Counted from the first letter of the stretch, positions 45,391 to 56,589 are shown. The stretch is 64,000 bases of DNA from Ciona savignyi (GCA_000149265.1 CH002905.1:799250-863249); one strand, 5' to 3'. Numbers and translations: made by a program. The notes: a model not told the origin generated them from the sequence alone.

Positions 45391-46514
45391 ATAGATTTCT
45401 TCGGTTTAATGGTCGTTGCCTGTGGTTTGAGCATTGCCTTGCCAGGTAAGGTTTTTTTGGAAATATTTATTTGTGATTAATTCCAATATTATACAGTTGT
45501 GTCTGCATCTCAACGAGGTCAAAATGTCATGCAATCGTATTCAAAATGGAAGACAAAAAGGAAATTCGTTGGCTACCTAATGTGCTTGAATGTTGCACCC
45601 ATTTCGGCCAATGTAACAGTTACCTCCTACCATGCATCTATGCCGGACACATTTTATGCTATCGTGATCAAAATGACCTCATCCGGGTTTTGGATTGAAA
45701 TGGAAAGAACTGACCAGTCCACAGGTTGGAACGCCGCTATTGTTGTGAATTGGACATTGTATTTCAAAGGTTGGTTGCGTTTACCAACTGGTTATACAAA
45801 CTGTGTTTCAGAAAAATGGATGTTAAAAATATTTAATGTGAATAAACAATCTCATTTGAAGACTAGAACATTTATTTTAAAGAAAGTTACATTGATAGTT
45901 GACGGAATTGTGCACAACAAGTTTTTCATTTGGTTGTCTGAGCCAAGCAAGTGGATCTACCAGAATCGCTATGAAGCACAGAATTCTTGCAAACTACTTG
46001 GTGCAGCGCTGGTCGATATTGTAGACAAGGAAATGTATGACGTAGTTTATAATTACGTCAGGACCACGATTGTGATAAAAAATGGAATCGAATCTGGCTT
46101 GCTATAAACTACAATACCACGGTTTGTGAGAACAAATTATATATATTGCACAATAGGTTATTATGGGTTTAACAACAAACATATACCTAGCCTTGTTAGA
46201 TAATCGATGTAGACATTTCGTTCGAACCTTTGCAGCGCTATTCACCACAATTAATATGATGGTCTTGTACACGTATAACCTTGCTTTTATACTCATGAGT
46301 CAACTTGTATTATTCAGACATATGTAATGTCGACAAGCAACGGCGATCCAGCTTTTAACGGAGCTTGGCACCTTATTATACGAAATCCCATGCAACTCAC
46401 ACCGGGATGCTCATACACGTCGAAGCTGATCCATCCTCCACAAATATCGGAATGTGGAACCGCCCGCCCGATGTTAAAATAGCAACACGTAACCTCTGTG
46501 CAAAACCCTATTAA
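45391..46514 (+). pseudogene. Lectin-like family, copy D, multiple lesions
   Basis: Exons at 45391-45445, 45497-45769, 45899-46121 and 46318-46514, in the same order as copies C and E. The family start codon ATG is ATA here (45391-45393), though an in-frame ATG follows six codons later. Exon 2 is open. Exon 3 is 223 bp against 230 bp, a 7-bp loss after RTTIV that creates a stop, and its acceptor is weak (GATAG). Exon 4 lacks one base after GGAGCTTGGCAC, so the C-terminus is out of frame. It is non-functional unless reading the upstream half alone. Confidence 0.8.
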
Positions 46515-46548
46515 ACCACTGCCACCCATCCAACAGAGGGTACAATAT

Positions 46549-47129
46549 TGTTACGGCCTTTTTTGCGCCTAAAATAGAAGTGTGGTCCCAGAACCCTGTT
46601 CTAACGGCCAATCGTGAGACCTGTCTGCCTTAGTCTACTGTAAATAATATGCCGTTACGATAGGGCGATTTAATAAAACGTAACAGATTAACACGGCTAA
46701 AAGAATAATAAAACTGCGACAAACGTCAACTGGTATCCGATAACGGTACACGACCACGATGTCACTCAATACACCGTACAATACTCAATACTCAACCGTA
46801 ATACTTAAAGATACAGCTTACTCGCGAAACGACACGATCAACAATCAAAATACCATCCGACCGTTGGGATGCACAACGAGAACTCCTTTTGTTTTATCCA
46901 TTCGGAACGGACAACAATAAAAGCGCGCGCAAACAAACAGGTGCGAAGTAATAATTATCTGTGCGCGCGGGTAGAAACGGCTAGAACGCCTGAAGAGGTG
47001 CAACTTACGAACACAGTGAATAAAGATAAGTGCAAAGTGACACGATTAAAGTGGAAAAGCTACAAAAATATAACACACAAAACCAAAATAACAATAACCC
47101 TAAAACATTACATTGACCAATCCATTACA
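46549..47129. mobile_element. Solo LTR in the flank of lectin-like copy D
   Basis: 581 bp, starting TGTTACGGCC and ending TCCATTACA, flanked by ATAT at 46545-46548 and 47130-47133. It splits the conserved 3' flank of the lectin-like unit, which continues after 47134 (compare GGGTACAACATTTCACG after copy E). It is not the same LTR as the one in copy C. Confidence 0.75.
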
Positions 47130-47359
47130 ATATTCCACATTTCATAAATATATTGCACGTGTTTATATCTCAACGCATTTTAGGGACATAAAGCGTTTAT
47201 TTAATAAATTCTTACGTAATTTGAATGTCCAATTATGACAAAACGAATCTAAAACTAGAGAGTGTCAATTACGTAAAACTACTTTTATATACATGCTGCA
47301 TATATTGCAATGAATCACCCATCCGAACGTACTATCCCTGTTAAGTTGGTGAGTTCAGG

Positions 47360-47605
47360 ATAGGATAGGATAGGATATTTATGTTTATCCCCATTGATGA
47401 AAAAATGCATGGGACGGGCAATTACCATATAACCTCGACCCACCGTGGGTTTACCGAAACTGTTGCAGTGTGTTGTGAATGATGTAGACTGTTCTTCAAT
47501 TTGGTAGAACGCAATATTACACTGGGTTTAGGCAATGTCCGCTAAGTTCCTTGCCAACGGACACAATCCTTGCCAAAGGACACTGACTAGCTAGCGGCCA
47601 GTTTC
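47360..47605 (-). repeat. SINE-2 copy
   Basis: Minus-oriented, with the tail GGATAGGATAGGATAT at the left and the body TGGTAGAACGCAATATTACA. The tRNA-like head is truncated. From 47610 to 49080 only a family H2 terminus (48190-48415, ending GTGACACTTTCTAG) is recognisable. Confidence 0.75.
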
Positions 47606-49500
47606 AGGATATGTTTGAGGATTCTCTTCGTGTTACTATCTGGAAATAAGGTCAATGTTTACTCAGAAAAGTTTTAGGATTTCCCATGCCCACAAGAAAT
47701 TCATTTACGGGAAACCCTACCCCAACACTTAACCGCACTAAAACCAATGTACAGTCTGCTTAACGGCCCCATAATAACATAACTTTTAAACTTTTTAGAG
47801 GTGTAAGCTAATATATATTAGATATGCAGCGGGAAATGTTGGTTAAATCACGTCAGGAAAACTGCAGACAGGACCGACAAAACACAAACGATGACCGGTT
47901 TCCAAAATTTAAGTCAATTTGTGGTCAATATTCTTTGTTTTTCGATATCATAAAACTAAAACGGACTATTCATTTTAAATAGAAAGAGTTTAGTATACAC
48001 CTAAAATAAATTAAAAAAATACCAGTGTACCGGGAAAAGGTAGCAAAAATAGAATGAAAAATACATTATAAAACATTATTGTCACGTGTATAAAAGATTT
48101 GGTCACTCAACAACAGCATAAATTGATAAAGAAATTAAATTTAAATTAATATGCAGGCACCCAGACAATTCAATTTTATTGTGTTTTAAATATAACTAGG
48201 TTAATACCCTTGTTCAGAAAACATGAATATCAAGTTTGGATTGCTAACTCAAAAATCCATAAGTGGTGCTTGCAGAAACAAAAGTTTTACGCTTTGTATA
48301 ATTTATACCAAGAGTGATTAGATAACTCAGGAAAACGATCGTTTATGTATGCAGAAATATAAAGTCAAAATGTGTTTTAAAAATAGTGGTGGCTAACGAG
48401 TGACACTTTCTAGTGTTTTCTTAAGCTTGTTTCTGCAAGTAGAATCTGATCGGTCCATGAATTACCAAACCAAACTTATTTTCGATGATATATTTCGATA
48501 GTTAAATAAGTATGATATATAAGATTCGTATATATCTACGCCTTCGCGGGTTAAAAACTATATGTTGATTACCAATTTTTATTTTTTAGGAATACATGAA
48601 ATTTAGGGGTATTCCTTTGAGCTATCTGATAAAAGCACATCAAAGCCAACATTCTATATTATTTCAATCTTGACGTGTTTCTCTCTGCCGCATCTACGTC
48701 ATCTAAGTAAAATATCTACGCATCTAGGTGCATCTAAGTAAAATATTCCCCTTGATCCATAATTCTTAAACCAGTCAACCTTTTTTGTTGCATGCCTTCC
48801 TTTGCATATTTTGAATATTTTTATTTATCCCCTAACATATAAAGTACCCACAATTCGAGTCACTACTAGACAAAATAATGATATACACATATTTAGAGAT
48901 GCATTTATTTGAACTGCATAATGTATCGGCTAAACCACTTCAGTGTTACGCATATAGGCATATAGGTCTGAAAGTAGAACTACATAAAAATAACAAACGT
49001 CATCAATCCCCAATTTCAAAAAATCACCTTAGTGTCATATAAGGCTAAGTACACAAACCCCTTCCTGGTTTAGAATCGCCTGCCTTTAACAATTTGTGAC
49101 AACTTGCAATAGCCCCCCGACAACCCGACAATCACCACGCGATTATGTGTTCCATCGACCGATATACACAATCTGAGTTGCTTTGTGTGACGTAGATGCA
49201 GCGGAGAGAGACACGTCATCAACATCCACAGATTTTCAGGAAACAATATGAAAGTTTGGTGTAGTACCTTTTAACTTTCGGTCTCTTTTGCATTAATGTT
49301 GCACTTACCGTAGGAGAGAAACTGTTTAGAGCAATCTTAACAGAGCTTACTCAAATTTAAACAGCTCGTGTTTATGGTATCACTATTATAACTATTCGGC
49401 CACCTATTGTTTAAAAGATTAGGTGCAATATATAAATATTTTATCACCTAGTGTTTTGCAGGCTAGGTGTAATATTTTTCAAAGTATTAACGACATTTCC

Positions 49501-50640
49501 ATGGATTTCTTCGGTTTGATGGTCGTTTTCTGTGGCTTGAGCATTGCATTGTCAGGTAAGGTTTATTGCAAATATTTATTTGTGATTGATTCAAAAATTA
49601 TGCAGTTGTGTCTGCATCTCAACGAGGTCAAAATGTCATGCAATCGTATTCAACATGGAAGGCAAAACGGGAATTCGTCGGCTACCCAATGTGCTTGAAT
49701 GTTGCACCCATTTCGGCCAATGTAACAGTTACCACCTACCATACAACTTTGCCGGACAAATTCAAGGCAATTGTAATCGAAATCACTTCATCCGGATTCT
49801 GGATTGAAATCGAAAGAACTGACCAGTTCACAGGCTGGAACGTCGCAATTGTTGTGAATTGGACATTGTATTTCGAAGGTTGGTTGCGTTTACTAACTGG
49901 TGGTTATACAAACCGCGCGTAAAATGAATATCAAATATATTTTTTTGGTGAAATAAACATCTGACCCTTATACTAAAACATTTATTTTAAAGAGATTTAC
50001 AATGACAGATGACGGAATTGTGCACAACAAGGTATTCATTTGGATGCCTGAGCCAAGAAAGTTAATCTACCAGAATCGCTATGAAGCACAAAAATCTTGC
50101 AAACTATATGGTGGCCGCGCTGGTTGATATTGTTGACAAGGAAATGTATGATGTAGTTTATAATTACGTCAGGACCACGATTGTCTCTGTTGATAAAAAA
50201 TGGGCTCAAATCTGGCCAGCGATGAACTACAATCCTACGGTTTGTGAGAACAAGTTATATGTTTTGCACAAAAGGTTATCTTGCTATTAACAATAGACTT
50301 ATACTTTTCCGTGGTAAATGATTGATGTAAACCTTTTGTTAGAGTATTTGCGACGCTATTTCCAATAAATCCGATAGTCTTTTTGTGAAACATACTACCT
50401 TACAAAGCTTTAATACACAATATTTATATTTGTATTTTTCAGACATATGAAATATCTACCAGCAATGGGGATCTGGCCTTTAAGGGAGCTTGGCACCCTA
50501 AATATCCGATAAACCATGCAACTCACACCGGGTTGCTCATACAAGTCGCAGCTGATCCATCGTACTTAAATGTCGGAATGCGGAACCGCCCGCCCGATGT
50601 TACAGTATCAACACGCAACCTCTGTGCAAAACCGTACTAA
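49501..50640 (+). pseudogene. Lectin-like family, copy E, one frameshift
   Basis: All four exons are present: 49501-49555, 49606-49878, 50009-50239 and 50443-50640. Exon 1 (signal peptide), exon 2 (VIEITSSGFWIEIERTDQF) and exon 4 (GAWHPKYPIN, GLLIQVAADPSYLNVG, NLCAKPY stop) are open. Exon 3 has one extra G in the GGTGGCCGCG text near 50110-50116 (copy C reads GGTGCCGCG), which gives a TGA shortly afterwards. It is 231 bp against 230 bp. If that base is a sequencing error, this is the only working copy. The array order A-B and C-D-E with shared flanks shows tandem duplication of a unit of roughly 3 kb. Confidence 0.8.
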
Positions 50641-50899
50641 ACCACCGCCACCCATCCAACCGAGGGTACAACATTTCACGTTCCATAGATTTTTTTTACT
50701 TGTTTGTATTTCTGCGCATTTTAATTTAAATGACGTTTAAATCTTTAATTCTCACGTAAATCAGATCTAATGGTGACGAAACGAATCTAACACTAGAGAG
50801 TGTCATACACGTGAAAATGCTCCCCACGTTATTGATGCTGAATATACTGCAAGCGGAAACTCATGGCATATTACTTGCCCATTCAAATGTGCTATCTCT

Positions 50900-51145
50900 G
50901 TTAAGGAGTTAATGGTTGCGTGAGATATTTGTGTGTTTCCCCATTGATGAGAAAACAGATGGGACGGGTAATCATCATATAATCCCGCGCTCAATGTGGG
51001 ATTAGCAGAACAGTTGCAGTGTGTTGTGCATGGTTTAGACTCTTCTTTAATTTGTTATTACGCAATATTACACTGGGTTCTGGCAATAATCGCTAAGTGC
51101 CTTTTCGCCCAATGACACAACCGACTAACTAGCCACTAGTTTCTA
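50900..51145 (-). repeat. SINE-2 copy
   Basis: Diverged member with CCCATTGATGAGAAAACAG, GTTGCAGTGTGTTGTGCATG, ATTACACTGGGTTCTGGCAA and CCGACTAACTAGCC. Confidence 0.65.
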
Positions 51146-51329
51146 ATCTGCAGGTATATATTTTTGTGAGTTTTTTTTTGGTTTCCTTTCCTTTTACTCT
51201 TAGGAATTAAGGTCAAATTTAACTTAAAAGTGTTGTCTGACATAACGTGGAAATTCATAAGACTTTGCATCGTGATGTAGCTACTAACTAAAATTCAGTT
51301 TCATGTATATATCTGGCCTTAATTATTTT

Positions 51330-51432
51330 TATAATGGGCCAAAGTTCGAACCCATGAGGCTCGTCATGGACCGTTTTTGTATAGCAGGCGATATATGTAT
51401 CGGTCGCGTTAACAATTCGACCACGGTACCAC
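51330..51432 (-). repeat. SINE-1 copy, minus orientation
   Basis: On the plus strand it reads TCGAACCCATGAGGCTCG, GGACCGTTTTTGTATAGC and CGGTCGCGTTAACAATTCGA, the reverse of the SINE-1 head and body. Confidence 0.75.
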
Positions 51433-51558
51433 TAAGTCTAAATACTACAGGACCGCTTGGATCGCATGGAGCGCTTGAATAGCTTGCATCGTTTAATATA
51501 CTTTGTAATTACAAATTTTATGATATTAATGTTAGGGTGGGGGGGAAGTTAGTGATGG
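51426..51558. mobile_element. Palindromic MITE copy 1, cut by the assembly gap
   Basis: Left half of the element described at 52881: TCTAAATACTACAGG, a stretch of CGCTTGGA words, then ATTAATGTTAGGGTGGGGG before the Ns. Confidence 0.7.
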
Positions 51559-51658
51559 NNNNNNNNNNNNNNNNNNNNNNNNNNNNNNNNNNNNNNNNNN
51601 NNNNNNNNNNNNNNNNNNNNNNNNNNNNNNNNNNNNNNNNNNNNNNNNNNNNNNNNNN
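51559..51658. other. Assembly gap of exactly 100 N
   Basis: A fixed-size gap inside the palindromic MITE, where inverted repeats and G-rich text probably defeated assembly. The true length is unknown. Confidence 1.
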
Positions 51659-51848
51659 GGTGGGCTTAGTCTATGCACTGCACAAACTATTTATTCTATG
51701 AAACTGCACACACTATTTGCGTAAAAACTAACTCTAAGCCTGGACCCCAACCCTAATCTCTACCTGAACACCAATCCTAACCCAATCAGTCAACCATGGG
51801 GTCATTGTGCATTGGTATTGATATAATACCGGTATTAAATTTGCGGTA

Positions 51849-52048
51849 GCCCACCTCTAAATACTACAGGATCGCTTGGATTGCATGGATCGCTTACTAT
51901 ACTTCGTAATTACAAAAGCTATAATATTAATGTTAGGGTTGGGGTTAAAGTTAGTTCTGGGGTTGAGATTAGTGTTAGGGACAGGGTGACATTTACTTTC
52001 CATAGCAATCCAAGCGCTCCAAGCGATCCCGTAGTATTTAGAGGCACC
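51849..52048. mobile_element. Palindromic MITE copy 2
   Basis: Begins CACCTCTAAATACTACAGG, has the core GTTAGGGTTGGGGTTAAAG, and ends CCGTAGTATTTAGAGGCACC. The ends are inverted repeats of each other. Confidence 0.8.
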
Positions 52049-52105
52049 CTTTAATTTGTGAATTTTCTGGATATTGATCAAGGAGATGCGGTTTTAAAAT
52101 CATCT

Positions 52106-52690
52106 TTACCGATATACAGTTTGAAAAGAAGAGAATCGGCCTAAAAAAAGAAAAAAGAGATTAAAAAAAATTACCCACAACACACCAGGAGTTCCGACAA
52201 GCGACTCAGTGACGTCACAAATGTCGATCAGCTGTAGCCTTAGTTTGATGTACATTAAGTGCTTACCCATTATAGATAAGATTTCGAGTTTATGCATATC
52301 ATATATAGTCAGAAGTTGATGTTGCTGCATTATTTTAACGGTGTTTTCCCGTTTTCCAAGGTTAAAAATCATTCGAATATACCTATTGCAAACACGTTGT
52401 AATTTGGCTAGGATTTGGTTGTTACCAAAACACCAGGAGGAGATGCAATATTGAATGTGACTAAGAATTAGCAAGTGATATAGTGATAAAAGTGAAGAAC
52501 GGTCGATGAGTGGTCGGATTTTACGTACCATTATAAGATTTGTATTTATATTTTTGGCCAAATTAAGCATATGTGGCTTCCATGATAGTCTGTTATCAAT
52601 GGTTAAACCCAGAAATTTAAATGAATTGACTTGTTCAATTTGATAGTTGTTAATAGATGCGACTAGGGACCGAACGGTAGTGTTATTTTT
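52106..52690 (-). pseudogene. 3' end of a LINE reverse transcriptase
   Basis: The minus-strand frame reads VNSFKFLGLTIDNRLSWKPH, then LAKNINTNLIMVRKIRP, YHLLILSHIQYCISSW and LAKLQRVCNRYIRMIF. This is the thumb and C-terminal region of a non-LTR (CR1/Jockey-like) reverse transcriptase, after the catalytic YxDD box, which is absent here. The element is 5'-truncated, as LINEs often are, and lies between palindromic MITE copies 2 and 3; it may have displaced the left half of copy 3. Confidence 0.8.
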
Positions 52691-52744
52691 CTCTGCTTGG
52701 TGGCGCTATTTATTTTTTTGGAATTATCTGGGGAGTGACTATTT

Positions 52745-52872
52745 TTTATATTAATGTTAGGGTTGGGGTTAAAGTTAGTTCTGGGGTTAAGATTAGTGTT
52801 TGGGACAGGGTTAGAATTACTTTCCATAGCAATCTAAGTGATCCAAGCGGTCCTGTAGTATTTAGAGGAACC
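52745..52872. mobile_element. Palindromic MITE copy 3, right half
   Basis: Starts in the core (ATTAATGTTAGGGTTGGGG) and ends CCTGTAGTATTTAGAGGAACC. The left half is missing where the LINE fragment ends. Confidence 0.75.
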
Positions 52873-52880
52873 CAATTAGC

Positions 52881-53142
52881 GGTACCTCTAAATACTACAG
52901 GAGCGCTTGGACCGCTTGGAGCGCATGGAGCGCTTAAATCGCTTGGAGCGCTTGGATCGCTTGGATCGCTTACTATACTTAGTAATTACAAAAGCCATGA
53001 TATTAATGTTAGGGTTGGGGTTAAAGTTAGTTCTGGGGTTGAGATTAGTTTTGGGACAGGGTTAGAATTACTTTTTATAGCAATCTGAGTGATCCAAGCG
53101 CTCCAAGCGATCCAAGCGGCCCTGTAGTATTTTGAGGCACCA
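52881..53142. mobile_element. Palindromic MITE copy 4
   Basis: Complete copy. GGTACCTCTAAATACTACAG is followed by an array of 8-10-bp words of the type GCGCTTGGA. Then comes the core GTTAGGGTTGGGGTTAAAG. The mirrored end is CCAAGCGGCCCTGTAGTATT. The terminal repeats and the CGCTTGGA arrays can pair into a long hairpin. No coding capacity. Confidence 0.8.
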
Positions 53143-53557
53143 AAACACAACAGTTTATATTTCGAATACAATAGTTAACAGCGTAGTGTGATTAAAGAGT
53201 TATTACCTCTAAATTAGGACTACTTATAATTTAGTTCACAGAGTGTATTTTATTTTTAAATTGTTGTCTTTGAACGTAGAAACAAATGAAAAATAAAACG
53301 ATATTTTAGAATTATGGTTTCGTATTATTTACCTTTCCAATAATTTTTAGAAATCCATTATTAAGCCATATGTTTTTAATGGAATGCGAAATGTCAGTGG
53401 ATGTTTATCCAGAAATTATTACAACCTTATGATAATTTCCGGGGCTTACTAATGAGAAAATGAATTGTTCTACTGAGTTCATAAAAACGAGTGTTTGAAG
53501 AACGAAATTGCGTTACAGCGACGAAATGTAACATGTGTTTGTAATTAAATATTCGAG

Positions 53558-53565
53558 TATATATA
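53558..53565 (+). promoter_or_regulatory. TATA box of the six-Cys peptide gene
   Basis: TATATATA 49 bp upstream of the ATG at 53614, leaving a short 5'UTR. 53150-53550 shows no other feature. Confidence 0.6.
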
Positions 53566-53613
53566 CAGTGGATACGAGTTGGAACATTACAGAACTCACT
53601 TTTAAAAAACAAG

Positions 53614-54352
53614 ATGAAATGTTTAGTTGTTTTGAGCATTTGTGCGCTGGTGCTGGCGGTGTCGGGTTCACCAATGGAAGAGGCTCGTGTAATCAAAGTA
53701 GGTTACATTAGTAGTCTTGTTACATAAGTAAGAATATGTGAAGTGTCATATTAAGGTTCAAGCAAATGACATAAGTGATTCGTAGGTGATTGTAGTCTCG
53801 GCTTTCTAAACCAAACAACACTCGATTGCAGACCGGGTCTTCGTTTAGCGAGGAAGCGCAAGCCCAACTTCGAGATGCCTCCGTACGAGCTGTCCTATAT
53901 GTTTGCATGCAAGATAACCTGCTACCGGAGATTCGAGACTCAGTTTGCGCCAGGGCTCTTGCCCAGCAGATGGGGGCACACACTAAAGGTTTGTATACTG
54001 AACAATGTATAATGGAAATTACTGAAAAAGGGGGAATTATTTTTGTGGCCAAATACTATTTTTGGTCGTTTTTTGGTTATTTTTTGTCGTTAACGCAACC
54101 AATGAAACAAAAATGTCCCGAAATGCCGTATAACAAAACAGTTCCCGCAACCTGTATGTTGGCATCAGGTAATCTGACAAAATCAGGACACACGAGGGCA
54201 ACAACGAGTATCCTATACCATTGAGTAATAGTTTATCAGACATCTCCGGTAATCGACTTATTTCAGCGGAAGTGTACGACAGCATGGATTGCTTGGACTG
54301 TCAGATAGCAGAGCCGGTTTGCTGGAATTCATGTCCGATGATGGTTGAATAA
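53614..54352 (+). CDS. Secreted six-cysteine protein of unknown function
   Basis: Three exons, 53614-53697, 53832-53988 and 54267-54352, with GT-AG introns of 134 and 278 bp in phases 0 and 1, give 108 residues. Residues 1-19 are a signal peptide (MKCLVVLSICALVLAVSGS). The mature part starts SPMEEARVIK and has six cysteines: YVC and SVC in exon 2, then MDC, LDC, PVC and NSC in exon 3. An even number suggests three disulphides. Exon 2 looks helical (SEEAQAQLRDASVRAV). An AATAAA overlaps the stop codon. I do not recognise a named family. Part of exon 2 is duplicated at 34328-34443, and the exon-like blocks at 1.4 and 2.8 kb may be distant relatives. A secreted effector or hormone-like peptide is possible; nothing in the sequence decides this. 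Confidence 0.75.
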
Positions 54353-54535
54353 ATTGAAGAAACCAAGCCAACCCGACTCCTGTTTTGCTTTAATCGTTAT
54401 TTGTCCCAATCGTTAAATACAATTACAAACTAATAATCAGTGAATTGTCAATCGCCTTAAGATTGCAGCTAGCCACAAACAAAATGACCTTATATTGTTA
54501 ATTTCCGGCCACACATAGTCTATAAAGCATAGTAT

Positions 54536-54697
54536 TTAATCAACCCTTTCAATTATACGTTGGATACTGTTGTGAGAAAAATTGATATCTTTCAACAAGT
54601 ACGTTCCTGTATATGGATCAACGAAGTCGGCATACATTATTTCATTCTTCAACGTGTAGCCAAGATTCTTGGGTATATCTCCTTGGCTAACTCCAAC
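54536..54697 (-). CDS. Candidate terminal exon of an unidentified gene
   Basis: The minus strand has an acceptor (TTTTTTAG before 54697) and 54 open codons ending in TAA at 54536-54538. The text reads VGVSQGDIPKNLGYTLKNEI, then MYADFVDPYTGTYLLKDINF. Codon use looks protein-like (balanced third positions in an AT-rich region) and the composition is plausible. I do not recognise the family and found no upstream exon on this strand before 55.1 kb, where transposon sequence starts. It may be a lone relic or chance. Confidence 0.3.
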   Translation of the reverse strand, partial: VGVSQGDIPKNLGYTLKNEIMYADFVDPYTGTYLLKDINFSHNSIQRIIERVD

Positions 54698-55129
54698 CTA
54701 AAAAATGGTGGTGTCTTTCTAAGGGGCGCAAAGTATTTTAACGATTGCCCACATGAGAACTACCTTATTCTTTCATATACCCCCGGAAATTCTTCCAAAC
54801 AATATATGCATAACCAATCTTAAGAACAATATAATTACGCGTGTGAATGAGATGAAAGCACATAATTAAGATAGCTTGTTCCTACACACCTATACTTAAC
54901 CCATTTCCTGGAAATTTAAATTTATATAATTCTTAAAGCATGGTAGATATATATAAAATAAATGTAAAAAACACATCTATACATTGATTAGGAATTTATT
55001 TCAATTAAAACAAAATGTAACCAATCAATACCCATTTTCGGTCATTTTCCTGTAAATACCTATAACTTAACCACAAGCAAAAGGGAACGAAAGAAATATC
55101 CAAGTCTGTTCGGTTATTAAGTGTATAAC

Positions 55130-55700
55130 GGTATGTTTAGTTGTATTCCAACAAAAAGTGTCAAACACATGTTAGCCACCACTATTGTTAAGACCCATTG
55201 TTACGGACAAAACTGTATTATTGAAATTGTGATTTCTATTAACATTGGGAATTTTATGGATAGGCCATTATTACGTCAATTATACCACTGTCTCGTATTC
55301 GAGTATTGCAGCCAAAAACGTGGTGTACGGAATTTTGCTTAGTAGTACACTATTTAACGGTTTATTATGGTTGGTTGGTAACTTGTAAAATTGTTAGCCT
55401 GAAATTAGAATGTAAATGTACCATGTTATGTCTTAAGCACGTAAGTCAACCTTTTTTAAATCGTTCATTCTGGCCGTTTAATATTGGACGTGCATGCTGG
55501 GTAAAACGCATCTGAAAACCCTATACCTGTCTTGTTGTTGGAGCGTATCCAATACCCATTTTGACTTTTTGTTTCTGCATACATAAACGATCGGTTCCAT
55601 TTATATCTAATCACTCTTGGTATAAATTATACAAAGCGTAAAACTTTTGTTTCTGCAGCAGAAACTAATGGGTTTCCGAGTTACATATCCAAACCTAATA
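55130..55700 (+). mobile_element. Family H2 terminus with a nested insertion
   Basis: GTGTCAAACACATGTTAGCC and ACCACTATTGTTAAGACC at the left, resuming TTTTGACTTTTTGTTTCTGC and ATACATAAACGATCGGTTCC at the right. Between them lies a 356-bp insertion. 54840-55120 is AT-rich with no gene. 55700-56140 likewise. Confidence 0.55.
55199..55554. mobile_element. Nested 356-bp insertion, possible solo LTR
   Basis: Starts TGTTACGGACAAAAC and is flanked by CCCAT on both sides (55194-55198 and 55555-55559). The first bases resemble the solo LTR at 46549 (TGTTACGG), but the right end (CCAATA) is not the usual CA, so the assignment is tentative. Confidence 0.4.
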
Positions 55701-56144
55701 TACAGTACATGTTTTTTGAATAAATATTTTAAGGTATTGGATGTCTGCATTTTTGTTTAAAATGAAATAAATTGCCTATCAATTTATACATGTGTTTTTT
55801 CACATTTATTTTATATATATCTACCATGCTTTAAATTTTGGATTTATATTACGAATACACGCTTGTTATAACGATACTTCGGTTAATATATTATTTACTT
55901 GACTGTAAATAAAACAATTATTACAGTACAGTTTTTATACATTAGGTTTGGAGGCCACGTCCGACTATACCTGTACTTTTTCCCGTTTCCATTTTTTATA
56001 AAAGGTCATGCATCGTCAAACACAGACCATTTTGTTGTTTAAAATCGTCCATTAGGTTGAGCCAATAAGCTGTATCTCTAAACTAAATCACCGATTCGGT
56101 GCAAAATTTACATTCAAGATAAAATGCAATGCATAGTAGGATAA

Positions 56145-56255
56145 AACGGTGACGTTACGTCATATAACCCATGTCTGTTACATCACATATGACGTTGCGT
56201 CATAATGTCCATGTTTGTTACATCACAGGTGACGTTGCGTAATAATGTCCATAGT
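56145..56255. repeat. Short tandem repeat, about 43 bp by three
   Basis: GACGTTACGTCATATAACCC, GACGTTGCGTCATAATGTCC and GACGTTGCGTAATAATGTCC recur with TTACATCACA between them. Confidence 0.7.
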
Positions 56256-56589
56256 CACTGGAGACAAGGCATTGCGTTGCTTAATGACATGACTGAGCTA
56301 GCAACTGGTTTCTAACTCATACAGTTCTAAGCTTCTGGCTATATTTGAGCTAAGGTTTGTAAAAATCAAAACCAAATATAGTGATGGTGTTTCCTTTTAT
56401 TCCGGTAATCATTAAGCAGTCGGTCGAATTAATCTGAAAAAAAAACACTCTTTATACTATATACTGAACATTAATATAATGTATGTAAAGGAAGGTATAT
56501 ATAATATCGGATGACAGGATAGGAAATATGAGTTCGCTACAGATATTACCAGCATGAATAAAAATACGAGATTTCACTTGGCATGTTAT

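Noticed and set aside
55306..55515. Minus-strand frame starting MRFTQHARPILNGQ after an acceptor-like TTTTCAG
   Set aside because: It lies wholly inside the 356-bp nested insertion at 55199-55554 and has no compatible partner exon.
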